DNA of 64,000 nt from Trochalopteron elliotii (lineage: Eukaryota; Chordata; Aves; Passeriformes; Leiothrichidae), in NCBI GenBank assembly GCA_024734555.1, contig JANPWX010000336.1, positions 1,577,749 through 1,641,748 on the forward strand, written 5' to 3'. The stretch's first letter is position 1, and each line of letters begins with the position of its first letter. Positions 54,301 through 64,000 of this stretch are shown here, piece after piece. The position numbers and the translations under genes were made by a program. The notes beneath the pieces are model-generated. The model was not told where the DNA came from, ran no database searches, and saw only the letters and a program-made list of their open reading frames with translations.

Positions 54301-55138
54301 GCTCCCAAGACCCAAGCCTAGGTAGGGACAGGCTGCCTCTGAGCCCCAGACACTGCAGCAGCTGCTAAATCTGTGTAGACAGTTCCTCCATCTCTCCTTA
54401 CTGAGTCAAGGCTGCTTTCATCAAGCACTGCAAGAGGCCACTAAAAGCCATCACTGGAAAAACCCCAAATGCTTATTCCAGGCTTTTCTCAGATGTTTTC
54501 ACCACATCTTGTGCAGCAGGTACACAGCAAACAAAGAACAGGAGGCCAGGAACCTTGTACTGTGGGTGGACTGAGCTGGGGAGAACAAACATCTGCCTCC
54601 AATTTCGCACTTAAACAAAACTGTGACTTTAATTTAATAAGAGCCTTCTGCCTACAACCACAGATAAAATTGTTCAAGCTTGGCTGAGTTTAAAACCAGA
54701 ACCTGGCACCTCTTCAGAAGCAAGTTAGTGAGCTTAGGGTAGAAAATCTTCCCATTCTGACAGATGCAGCTGCTGGGACTGAACTGCTGAGAGCAGGAAT
54801 GAAGCATTGCATCGGGCACGGGCTCCAGCAGCAAAGCACACGGGGTCAGGGGCAGAATTTGCATTAATAACAATATTGTCTGTAAGAGGGCTTTAGAAAC
54901 CATGCATGACACCAGGAGTGGCTGGTTTGAATCCAGCCATGCCAGTGACCCTGGCTTTACACAGCCAGCCTGAGGGCACTTGAAGGAGTTCAACCCTGAG
55001 CACAGCCTGGCTCCTTTGCCCTCTCTCAATCCCATCACCTCCTGCTCTCCTAAAACAAGCCTGGGGGACACAGCCAGGCAGAGCATATGGCATTCCCTTG
55101 CTGCACAAGGGAAGAAAAAGATCCAGCACTGCAGACTT

Positions 55139-55215
55139 ATTGAATTAAACATTATTGTGGCTAATGCAATCAATAAAGCATTGATTGCATTATCCCTATT
55201 AATATTTAATTCAAT
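55139..55215. repeat. 77-nt near-perfect hairpin (36-bp arms, 5-nt loop)
   Basis: The left arm is 55139-55174 and the right arm 55180-55215, with loop AAAGC. The inner 13 bp are perfect (TAATGCAATCAAT against its complement) and so are the outer 11 bp (ATTGAATTAAA against TTTAATTCAAT). In all, 31 of 36 positions pair, with one additional G-T wobble and four mismatches. Because it is nearly symmetric, the two strands translate to similar strings. It is far beyond chance expectation for a sequence of this length. Its nature is unknown: a palindromic ancient transposon remnant, a hairpin RNA gene, or a protein-bound palindrome. Confidence 0.95.
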
Positions 55216-55739
55216 TAAAAGGCTCACCGTTTTTTTAAAATGTTCCTTCAGATCTTTTATGCAGCAGAATTAAATTTTGCTAGACCATGAATCCCAGCTA
55301 GACCCAAACTACAGCTGATCTGGGTTTCTCCTGGCACCAGCTGCTCAAAGCTGACACTTCCAGCAGAGCAGGAAAACCCATTTCCCTGGTCAGGCTGCCA
55401 GCAGCAGCCAGCACAAACCCTGCAGAGAGACTGGGACCCCACCCCCTCAGGGGACTGGGAAGCACCCAGCTGGGTATGGCAATCCAAAAACCTGTTCAGA
55501 GGCCTTCCTATTGCAACTGAGCCCCCAGAAGAAGCAGCCTCCCTCCTGCTCCCCCCACCAGAGTCTGGCTCTTCTGAGAATTAGCAGTTTGCTAAACTAG
55601 GAGGAAATTACCCCAGCCCCACACTAGCTGAAGAAATAAGTACATTTTTATCAGTTCAGCAGGCTGAGCAACAGAGCCAGCTTAGCTGCTGCTTCACGTT
55701 CCGTTTTGTAATCCCTGTTTTAACCCTGTTGTCTCTGTG

Positions 55740-56140
55740 GACTCGTTTTGCTGTGGGGCTCGAGGAGGGAAGCCCTGCCCTGGTGCAGCCCCCGTGGCAG
55801 CGCTGCTGGGCTGGCAGAGCCACTCCTGCTGCAGTGACAGAGCAGGCACAGCCCCGAGGGGAGCTCACAACTGCAGACCTGTGCCCGCCAGCTCTGCTCA
55901 GCAGGGAAGGAGCCCCTCTGCCTCTGGAAATCCCTCGGACATCCAGGGAGGCACTGTAGGGCGGTGCTGCTCCATAACTCCTCCCAGCCGTGGAGCAGAG
56001 CTCTTCCCACCCCCGCCGGAGCCAGACAGCCCAACCCCTGCTGCACGGCGAGCCCTGGGTGGCAGCCACCCCGCGGCCCTCGGCATCTGAGAGCAGGCAA
56101 TGACAGCAGGGTGTCACACTCGCAGCGGGAGCTGACGGCT
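55740..56140. promoter_or_regulatory. small CpG-rich patch, possible CpG island
   Basis: About 19 CpG by eye over about 400 GC-rich bases, in DNA where CpG is otherwise rare. ORFs overlap on both strands because of the GC content and show no domain. It could be the promoter of an unannotated non-coding RNA, a distal regulatory island, or only a GC-rich patch. No TATA box or splice donor was identified with confidence. Confidence 0.35.
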
Positions 56141-56216
56141 CTCTGCTACTTCATCAGGCCAGACCTCCTGCTGGGAATTAAATTGAAGCACAGAAAGTGC
56201 ATCTTCTCCATAGGAA

Positions 56217-56236
56217 AAAAAAATAAATAAATAAAG
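56217..56236. repeat. (AAAT)n / poly-A short repeat
   Basis: A poly-A run followed by AAATAAATAAATAAA-type units. Confidence 0.85.
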
Positions 56237-57697
56237 GTGGGGAAGCTTCCTCCCCTTCTTCCATCTGATTACACACAAAATGTTCTTCTGCTTTTAAGGG
56301 CAATTTAACACTAGTTAAACTACCGTTAATTTAAATCAAACAAGTCTGAAAAGATAGAACATGCTGCACTGCTATTAAAAACAACTGAATCTTCATTTGT
56401 TCCATTGAGACACCGCTGCCCATTTCCAAGCCAATACTATCCAGCTGTCCAAAGACCTCTTGCTGTAGTTTTTAAGCTGGTATTTAAGCCTGCTTTGTTG
56501 GCTCTTTAAACACAAAGCAGTCCCCTTAGACATCAAAGATTCCAACCTTTCCATCAAACTGCTTGTGGGAGTAAAGGCAGAAAAAGGACATGGGGCCAAA
56601 CTGATTAATATCAATGAATGTGACATCACTTCTGCCCCGTTTCCAGGTGATCTTCCAGCACTCAAGGACAAAACAGCCTAAGGAGGGAAAAGGGAAAGCT
56701 TTGTGCTGCTGTGTTTCACAGGCTTGTCCTCAACAAGATGCCAAGGTGCTGCTACCCAGACTTTGCTGGCAGCTCAGCCAGTGGACAGGACAGGCCAGAA
56801 CTTCTCCAGCCCAGCAGCCCTGTCAGCACTGCAGGGCTGGCAGTGAGGAGCTGATGTTTGCCTTCCCTCTGCCACCCTGGCAGCAAAGCTGGCCCCCAGG
56901 AGCTGGAAGCAGCACAGCAAGCACAGGCAGGGGCAGCAGATGATCCCTGTGTTTATAAACTTCCCCCAAATAACCCACAGCAACAAGCAGTTTTACACCA
57001 GGCCACAGCTTCTATGCAGACGGCTTTGTCCTGAGCAGAGTGCAGGAATTCCATCAGCCAAGATGCAGCTCTCCTGGAAGACTGCCACACAAAGTAACTG
57101 CTCCAGAGTAAGTTTGGTCATTAGACACTGGACCTATGGAGGATGTAGAACCAGCTTCAATGCCCTGCCTAGAATTTATTCCCTTCCTTGAATTAATTGC
57201 CTTCAGTCCCTCACTCCTCCAGTGAGCCTTGCCCAGGCTGATCAGGGACAACCATGCTGGGTCAGGTTCAACCTCAGCTCACAGCATGGACAGAGCAGAA
57301 GGGGCTTTATCCCCCTAAAGGCTGTGGAGGTGCCACTTTTTTACCAGAGATGCATCTTTGAACACTCCCATGCTTGTTACCATTACAAAGGGGCTGTGAG
57401 ACAACAGAGCCACAGCACCTCTCAGGGATGCCATTTCTGACTTGAGAGCAAAAGCAGCTACTGCTGTTAGGTACTACTTGGTTGCCTGTCATTTCCCTGA
57501 ACCATCTGCAGAAATATTGAAACACCTCTCAAAAAGATCTCACAGTTTTTACTAAAAGTGTTAGCTTCTGTTGACAATTAGGGGTGTAAAGCTGATGTTG
57601 TCACTGAACCCAGACTCAGCTATTGAAGGTGTTATCAGGTGTCCCAGAGAGAGAAACAGATAATTTTCAAGAAAAGAGGCTTGAAAATCATTAACCT

Positions 57698-57908
57698 GAG
57701 GAAAAACTTGCCTGTGAGGGTGGGGAAGCCCTGGCACAGGGTGCCCAGAGAGGCTGTGGCTGCCCCTGGATACCTGGAAGTGTCCAAGGCCAAGCTGGAC
57801 ACTGGAGCAATCTGGGATAGTGGAATATGTCCCTGGCCATGGCAGGGGCTGGAATGAGATGAGCTTTGGGGTCCCTTCCAGCCCAAGCCATCCTGTATTT
57901 CTGTGAAC
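57698..57908 (+). mobile_element. CR1 LINE 3' fragment
   Basis: Sense CR1 order: GAGGAAAAACTTGCCTGTGA, CCCTGGCACAGGGTGCCCAG, AGGCTGTGGCTGCCCCTGGA, GGAAGTGTCCAAGGCCAAGC, GGCCATGGCAGGGGCTGGAA and GGGGTCCCTTCCAGCCCAAG, ending near ATTTCTGTGAA. It is the only clear + strand copy in the intergenic region. Confidence 0.94.
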
Positions 57909-60198
57909 TGCCCCAATCATGAGTGTACATTAAGTACAGGCAGGTTAGCAGGAGAACACCAACATAAATTCATGTTAGAAATAAGGTTCTTTATTAACCT
58001 TTAATAGATTTTCTCTGATGAACTCATCTACTCACTGCTTCTGACTAAGCCAGGCTACTAAGGCCATCAGCACCACAAGTCTCTCACAATTCCTGAAACA
58101 CCTTTTCCATTTTCAGCCTGCCTCCTAGTATTTTCCTTTAGTGCACCCTGAGGTTTAGACCAGAAGAGACAGTGAGAAATGATCCCTACACACTCCTTAC
58201 CTTGCCTCAGGAGTTTAGAGCCTTGCTTTCAGGAGCCAAATTCCATCCAATGGCCTGAGGGACTTGATCTGTGCTTACTGCAAGACTCTTTTATGAAGTG
58301 CTATCCCTCTGCTTTCAACAATTAAGCAGGATCTGTGTCACTGACCTTTGAGTTATGTGTGCCTGCAGTGCTTCAGTGGTGTTTGGCACCTGCTGCAGCT
58401 CTGGAATCAGAGGCTCCTGTGAGGCTCTTCAAGGCTACATCTACATAAGCTGATCACACTCTGAACTCCTGCAGAGACCTGAAGCAGGTGGGCCTGAGAT
58501 GTTATCTTGGGCAAGGGTCTCTCCTCAGTATGAGATGGAGTGATTGAAGAGAAACACTGCTTGATAACATAACTGTGTTCAAGGGAACAAGGACAATTCA
58601 GAGCATGGCTTAAAAAAAACCCTAAACATTCATGGCAATTTTCTGAATTTCTTTGCATCTGCCAAGGAACAATGGCTCTTAAAATCTGTCAAAGTGCTGC
58701 CTCCCTTTAGGACATAGAGCAGGATTACTGATGGGTCAAATTTCTTCCAGGTACAGGGCAGAAAAAGCTCCATTCTTAAGAATTTTGCAGAGATTCACTG
58801 CTACTTTTGCAGAGAACACTGCATTAGGTATATTGATGTGCTATGAAATGCCAAGCTAAAATGTGCTATAACTGTTAAGACAAATGCCCACACCCACACA
58901 GTATTGACTGGGTGCCTCATCCTCTGCCAGCTTTTATCTGCACAAAACCCCAAACCACATTAATCCCATGGGCTGCTCCATTTATTAATGAGCCCTGCAT
59001 TTAGTGAAGAGCAATGACTCAGTCTGGCATAAGTGATAAGATTAAGATACTCCAACTACTCCAATCTAGCAGATGCTGTTGAAAACTGTACCTGTTCTAC
59101 CTGCTGTGTATAGCTCTAAGGGTCCTACAGGGCACAGGATCTCCAGCAGCAATGGTTACAGAAAACAGCTCTCCTCCTCTGCAAAAGCAGCTCTTGGTGT
59201 GAACCCACCATCTTCACAGCTGTACTGAGCTCACTGAAAAGTGCTTTCATTTACCTGTTGAGATATGTGTGGGATATGCACTTATTCTACAGCCAAGCTC
59301 GTGCAACAGATGCTCCAAAGTTACTGCACACTTTGAAATGAAAACAAAAGTTTCATTATTACAAACAACACAAAACTTGTGCACTAGCCCACAACCATCA
59401 TTCTTATTGTGTATTATTCCAAGCCACCATTTCTCAATAACAAATTGATAAGCTAAGATACAAAACATTACATAAGAGCACAGAGTGAGGGTGTAAGATT
59501 TTGACAATAACTTATGAGCCATTATGAGATATACTGTCACAAATATGAAAAAATCAAACACTGATCCAGTGCAGCCTGGATCAGTGGATACACTGGATCC
59601 TGTTTAGGTACAGCTGTACAAACTGAAGCACAACACTTTTGTGATCACTTTTTTTTTGTCTTTAAAGTAGCCATGAGAGCAACAATCCAAATTTACAAAA
59701 ATATTTATTATAGTAATTAAATAAGGATCTCAATGCTTAAAAGCCTTCAGAAAATAGAACTGAATTCAAGTTACATGTTTACAAGCATGAATGAGGACAG
59801 AAGTGAGTAAAGCATCCATCTTTTTTACAAGTAAGCAAATTTTAGACCAAGATTTTTAAATACAGTGTTCTCAAAAGTGTCTGATTCCAGATGAATTCAG
59901 GCCATTTAAGTCCCCCATGCCAATAATTTCCAGCAAAATTCAGTTGTTAAAAGGTCTAATAAATGTCACATGTCACCTGACATGTCTGCACAGGTTCAAA
60001 TGCATGGAGTCCTCTTTTTTTAAAAAAAAATACAAATTCTAGCCTGGGAAATCTTGATAAATACAGTAGATCCTTATCAATGGATGTTAAACACAACATA
60101 AATGGGCTCATGCTCAATTGCCTACAAAGGGCTGGTTCAAATCAAGTAAGCAAAAGGCTTCACTTTGCAAAATCCCAGTTACAAAATGTCAGTGATTA

Positions 60199-60215
60199 TT
60201 TATTAAGCATTTATT
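60199..60215 (-). terminator. BARD1: pair of poly(A) signals, candidate for BARD1
   Basis: Two AATAAA hexamers on the - strand, 11 bases apart, about 235-250 bases after the stop codon, in AT-rich DNA. Confidence 0.45.
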
Positions 60216-60290
60216 AAGTTCAATGCAAAAATAAAGCATATTAAATAAGCCAAGGCCCACTTTTCAATCTTCTCCTCCACTGTACATTCA

Positions 60291-60296
60291 TTTATT
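60291..60296 (-). terminator. BARD1: proximal AATAAA, candidate for BARD1
   Basis: First canonical hexamer after the BARD1 stop on the - strand, about 150 bases downstream of it. Confidence 0.4.
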
Positions 60297-60447
60297 CCAG
60301 CATATCAGTCACCTGAGCAAAACTCACTTAAATGCTCAAAGCTCTCCTGAATCCAAACCAGGAACCACAGCTTCAGAGCAGCTTGCCAGAGTGCCCAAGA
60401 TGGAGCCCATTTGAAAGCCTTGCTCTGGGGCTGCTGCAATTTGACAC

Positions 60448-60777
60448 TCACTTCACAGGCAGGAGCTGAAATGACATCACACAGCCTATGAGCCAGCTGG
60501 AGGGGGCCATCCACACCTTGCCCTGCCGGATTTTCTCTGGCTGGAACTTGGAAGCTGCATCATAGATGACATATTGAGTGCAGAGCCTCTGGTCAGAGGA
60601 GGGATCTGCATGGTAGGCCACCGTGTTGATGGTCTGTGTCACGTCACTGTCTGGTTTGGGCTGCCTCACCAGGATCTGGCCACCTGCTGCTTTCACCAGC
60701 TGCAGCAGATCACTCTTCTGGTGCTGTTTGAAAGGTCCCAAGAAATAGAAGTAGCATCCATCAAACAACTTAGGCAG
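60448..60777 (-). CDS. BARD1: BARD1 terminal coding exon (second BRCT repeat)
   Basis: On the - strand a pyrimidine-rich acceptor (TTTTTTTCTTCCACGCAG) is followed by 109 residues, from [20 protein letters not shown] to [19 protein letters not shown], and a TGA stop. Recognisable BARD1 signatures are [40 protein letters not shown] and [10 protein letters not shown] with the conserved tryptophans of the BRCT fold. This is the whole second BRCT repeat and the C-terminus, one residue shorter than human as I remember it. BARD1 forms the nuclear RING ubiquitin-ligase heterodimer with BRCA1, and its tandem BRCT repeats read ubiquitinated nucleosomes during homologous recombination repair. The acceptor is in phase 0, agreeing with the upstream exon. 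No defect is seen. Confidence 0.97.
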   Translation of the reverse strand: MPKLFDGCYFYFLGPFKQHQKSDLLQLVKAAGGQILVRQPKPDSDVTQTINTVAYHADPSSDQRLCTQYVIYDAASKFQPEKIRQGKVWMAPSSWLIGCVMSFQLLPVK

Positions 60778-61447
60778 CTGCGTGGAAGAAAAAAACAATC
60801 ATGAATACAGGACTTCTCAACTGAATAGAGGAAAAAAGTGGAAAGGGAAAGATTAGAGCATACAATTTAAAATAATCACCACTGGAGACTAGAACAGTAA
60901 CTTAACATGCAAGGTTCTCATGGTAAGTGTGCAACCAAGAAAAGCTTGTTTATGTGGTAAATTCTTGCTTCTGTTTAAATACTTTCCAGCACAACAGGGT
61001 TTGAACTATGAGTTAGGAATATTTACAGCTACTGTTACAATGCAGTTAATAAATTCTCCGGTGTAATCCAGCAAGTAACCAGGAATGAACCCAGTTAAAT
61101 GTAAAAAAAGGCCCTAAATGGAAACAAACAGTAATAAAACTTTTTTTTTTTTTCAGAATTACGTTGTAAGAGAAAGCTGAAGCACATCACTTCCTGTCCC
61201 AGCAGGTGTGGTACAGAGAGGGCAATACAGCCTTCCCCTGACAAGGTTACAGCAACATCTCCGCTAATGGAGAAAAACGACAGCTTTATGGGTCTTCGTG
61301 GCTCTTTGGATCACCTTGCACATAATCAAATTTCCTGTACAAGACCACATTAAAATTTTACATCTCCTGCACCTCTGCGTGTGGCAAAGGGCAGAGCTGC
61401 CCAGCCCCAGGTCATTAATCCAGGCTGTGTGGAGCAGTAAAACCCAC
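60778..61447 (-). other. BARD1: BARD1 last intron (670 bp, phase 0)
   Basis: Donor GTGGGT (reading down from 61447) and acceptor CAG (60780-60778) on the - strand. A 13-base T run lies at 61141-61153. No other feature is seen. Confidence 0.93.
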
Positions 61448-61545
61448 CAGCTGCTCCCGGTTGAGCCGCCCTCGCCGCGGGCCACCTTGGACTTCGTACT
61501 TCTCCTCTTGTTCCCAAGCTGAGCTCTGCAGACAGGCTTGTACCC
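61448..61545 (-). CDS. BARD1: BARD1 penultimate exon (end of BRCT1 and linker)
   Basis: A 98-base exon on the - strand after acceptor TTTTGCAG and before donor GTGGGT. Its first two bases finish a split tryptophan codon (T|GG). It then reads [18 protein letters not shown] followed by [14 protein letters not shown], 32 codons. The length and phases equal those of human BARD1 exon 10 (about residues 635-667) as I remember them, and REQL joins LPKLFDG of the last exon as in other species. It covers the last helix of BRCT1 and the inter-BRCT linker. It is too short and too offset to appear as a typical ATG-started ORF, so it is easily missed. The previous exon, ending in the T of the split codon, is not in the window. 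Confidence 0.95.
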
Positions 61546-64000
61546 CTGCAAAACCACAGTAAAGGAGGCAAAAATTAGACACCCCCAGGCTTGAGTGTCA
61601 TTTTAGGGACTGAGGAGTCGTGCTAGGATGAAATTATTACAATGCAAGGCGTTCTGTTCACAAGGCACCAAAGCTTGTGTGCTTTAGCAATTTGCTTTTA
61701 AAACCCGAAAAAATTTACAACAGTTGCCTGAAGATGCAAGAAGTGATATGGCACTAAAATCAGTGCTATAAACACCAGGGATTATTAGCTCTTCCTCTTA
61801 CCCTCTAAAGGTCAACCACTTAATGTCAAATGTCAAACTGCTGATGGCTGGGAAGCTCAAAGCCCGCGTGCGGAGCCAACACGGCGGTTATGAAATGGAC
61901 ACAATTGCCTGATAAAGAGCAATTACAAGGCAAGCACAAAGCTGCTTCTGAGCAGCTACAGCCTCAAAGAACAAATCAGATGGGATTTCAAGGTCTCCAG
62001 GATCAGCACGAACTGGAGATTTATGCTGGGGTTTAACAGTGGCATTCGTTTCTGTTAGCACTGCCTGCATAATGAGATTGTCTTTTAGAGTCAACATGTT
62101 TTTTCCTTGTTTTCAGGCCGGTCATTTTTTCCAATGGAGAAAGCACTGATGGTAATGCATTGCTAACATCCATAAAATGTACTGCCTGACCTCACTCCAG
62201 GGAGAGGAATTGCTGTGGCCACCCACTCAAGGATGGAACATTTTGCCTGCATGTACATTGCAGTCATTAATAAGAATTACCCAGGAAAAAGTTTGTGAAG
62301 CTGGTTTTGAAAAGGGTTCCGGGAGGATTTACAATGTGGCCGAGGCTGTAACCTTTATTGCACCTCACTCCTCGCACCCTGTTTCTAATTCAGGCAACTT
62401 ATCTGGGGAAAATATTAAAATAGGAAACCCACAGTAAATAAAAGCTATAAACTGAACAAAATCAAAAGAGAACTGTGGGGGGTTGACCCTAAAAAGGAAG
62501 AAAGCCCAAGGCTATGAAGAGAAATATCACTGACATAGTCACTTGGATGCCATGGCAGTAAGTAGCCATGGATAGGAATATCTGATCTGGAGAGATCTTG
62601 AAAGAAACTCACAGTAATTTGCTGTCAGTTCATACAAACTCACAAAATGCAATGGGAATTCACATTTTAGGTAGTAGAAGTCCTTCAATGTGCCTTCACC
62701 AAAAAAGATAAACCCCTACAGAAAATTACAACTGGCTGAGAATTGTAGCAAATATCTCCCTCCCTGTACAAGTATCAGATGGATTATTTGCACTTGCTCA
62801 TTCCTTCAAGGAAAATGAACATGAACTAGAAGGGCAAACCTAGTCATGGGTTTTCCAGAAAGGCAACTTACATATTCATTATTGATAACAGCAATGAATA
62901 CTGATAACTTAATTTCAGTATTCATAACCCAAAAATAAATCTAAAAGCTATTTCACATTTTATTTATTTATTTTAAATCACCACAATTCAACAAGACTTC
63001 CTGTGTGAATGTGCCTCTAACTTACACTGCTATTCTTTCCCTCAAAGGAAATACAGATATTAATGGGTGCCACTTGCCATAATGGAAGAAGTCTCATCTA
63101 ATCTTAAGAACAGAACTGTCCATTTATTAAGAGCATGTTTTATTTCCATCTACCATCAAAAGCTTGATTTCAAGAACTTTCACTACAGAGATGAGGTTTT
63201 TATACAATAACTACATCACAAATTGAGCATCCAGTGCCAGCATCAGTAAATGAAGCAAATGTGATACTAAAGTAATAAAAAGACTGAATGAACACAAAAG
63301 ACTACAATGCCTTTTTGAAGTGCTGCTTGCCTGAAAAAAAATTAAATTAGGGAAGTGACTAATGTTAGTGTGATGTCACAGAATGCAGAATCAGGGAGGT
63401 CTGTCTTGCACACATACCTCAGTCCATCTCACACTGCCAGCTCCTCTGAGGAGCCTGAGAGCTCCTTGTCACACATAACTACAGTCCTCCAAGAGGGCCA
63501 CAAGAGAGACTCACCCACCTGTGTGCTGTTCTCACTGTGCCCACCAGAAACACAAGGCAGACATCTGTTTCCTGGAGAAACTGGAAACATGCAGACAGCC
63601 CAGTGTCTGCATGATCAGCACTCTCCATCATTTCAACTTTTCTTTCCCAGCTAGAAACAGCCAGATCTGTGTCTGAACAGGTTTGTGACATGAAAGCTGT
63701 GTTTTCCACACAGCATAAAAAGCCAAGAGCATAAATCCTCAGTGCCCAGGTATTTTTCTTCAATATAAATATTTTAAGAGGCAACAGACAGACCTACACA
63801 CACACACCCCCCTCTTCATGGAGCAACAGATCCTCTGGATTTCTTTGGTGATGGAAAAATAGTACATTTTCAATTATTGAACATATTTTTCATACAAGGT
63901 CTAGGAGAACTTGCTCAGATACATGGGTGTCAGTAGTAACCAGTATTTGAAGAATGTGCTTACAACACTGAGGGGAACAGTCAAGGATTATCTATCCACG
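61546..64000 (-). other. BARD1: BARD1 intron upstream of the 98-bp exon (partial)
   Basis: About 2.45 kb of intron running off the window. I searched the - strand for the expected preceding exon, which ends in a conserved block before the split tryptophan, and did not find it. The stretch contains AT-rich unique sequence and a short CA repeat near 63795. No CR1 is recognised. Confidence 0.8.
63795..63813. repeat. short (CA)n with C run
   Basis: About six CA units followed by a short C run. Confidence 0.85.

Larger units (their letters stand above)
41776..59600. other. intergenic region between VWC2L and BARD1
   Basis: About 18 kb between the two convergent genes. No exon of a known family was recognised on either strand. 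It holds CR1 fragments (six in - orientation, one in +), poly-T runs, three or more AT-rich TAATTA-containing blocks, a long hairpin at 55139-55215 and a CpG-rich patch at about 55740-56140. ORFs up to 191 codons occur (54652-55227 on -) but lack domain features; that one runs through the hairpin. Confidence 0.75.
59601..60447 (-). other. BARD1: BARD1 3' UTR / 3' flank (end uncertain)
   Basis: AT-rich sequence downstream of the BARD1 stop on the - strand. Four AATAAA hexamers (TTTATT on +) lie at 60291-60296, 60210-60215, 60199-60204 and 59704-59709. A further TTTATT occurs at 58981. The transcript end cannot be fixed from sequence alone. Confidence 0.5.

Noticed and set aside
54652..55227. 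191-codon ORF on the - strand
   Set aside because: The longest ORF in the window, but its N-terminus is simply the translated hairpin at 55139-55215 and the rest matches no family I know. The + strand ORF at 54980-55273 shows the same hairpin-derived string.
55656..56117. 153-codon and overlapping ORFs in the CpG-rich patch
   Set aside because: GC-rich DNA is poor in stop codons on all frames. Arg/Ser/Ala/Gly/Pro-rich strings in several frames are the expected artefact.
60305..60514. 69-codon - strand ORF overlapping the BARD1 last exon
   Set aside because: Out-of-frame shadow of the BARD1 exon and its 3' UTR.
61888..62097. 69-codon ORF on the - strand in the BARD1 intron
   Set aside because: Checked as a possible preceding BARD1 exon. 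It does not contain the expected BRCT1 sequence and lacks a donor in the right phase.
62466..62520. GGGGTTGACCCT segment resembling the start of some avian endogenous-retrovirus LTRs
   Set aside because: Only a short similarity; no matching end, target-site duplication or primer-binding site was found nearby.

Overview
This is vertebrate nuclear DNA and almost certainly avian. Long introns surround short exons with GT/AG borders. Many 5'-truncated CR1-type LINE tails end in the repeated ATTCTGTG-like motif typical of bird CR1, and no Alu, B1 or L1 mammalian repeats were noticed. A passerine or other neoavian bird is a reasonable guess, but the species cannot be fixed from the sequence.

The window holds the 3' parts of two convergent genes. 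On the + strand are the last three coding segments of VWC2L (brorin-like, a secreted protein with von Willebrand factor C domains): 1-99 (cut by the window edge), 15714-15843 and 39776-39924. They are separated by introns of about 15.6 and 23.9 kb, and the reading frame is intact across all three. On the - strand are the last two coding exons of BARD1 (the BRCA1 partner): 61448-61545 and 60448-60777. They encode the end of the first BRCT repeat, the linker and the whole second BRCT repeat. The remaining BARD1 exons lie beyond the right edge. The tail-to-tail VWC2L/BARD1 order is the one I know from human chromosome 2q34-q35, so this is conserved synteny rather than a new arrangement. The two genes do different jobs (extracellular BMP-type signalling; nuclear ubiquitin ligase and DNA repair) and nothing here links them functionally.

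Layout: 1-99 VWC2L exon; 100-15713 intron with no CR1 that I can recognise; 15714-15843 exon; 15844-39775 large intron with CR1 pieces, short tandem repeats and one strongly A/C-biased tract; 39776-39924 terminal coding exon; 3' UTR to about 40.6 kb or about 41.8 kb; then about 18.5 kb of intergenic DNA with CR1 fragments (mostly - strand), AT-rich homeodomain-motif-rich blocks, a 77-nt near-perfect hairpin at 55139-55215 and a small CpG-rich patch at about 55740-56140; AT-rich BARD1 3' UTR/flank at about 59.6-60.4 kb; BARD1 exons; and BARD1 intron 9 to the window end.

I see no tRNA, rRNA, CRISPR array, prokaryotic operon, viral gene or undescribed protein system. Apart from the five exons, the open reading frames of 60-190 codons look like chance ORFs. 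The most interesting unexplained structure is the 77-nt hairpin, followed by several candidate conserved non-coding blocks.
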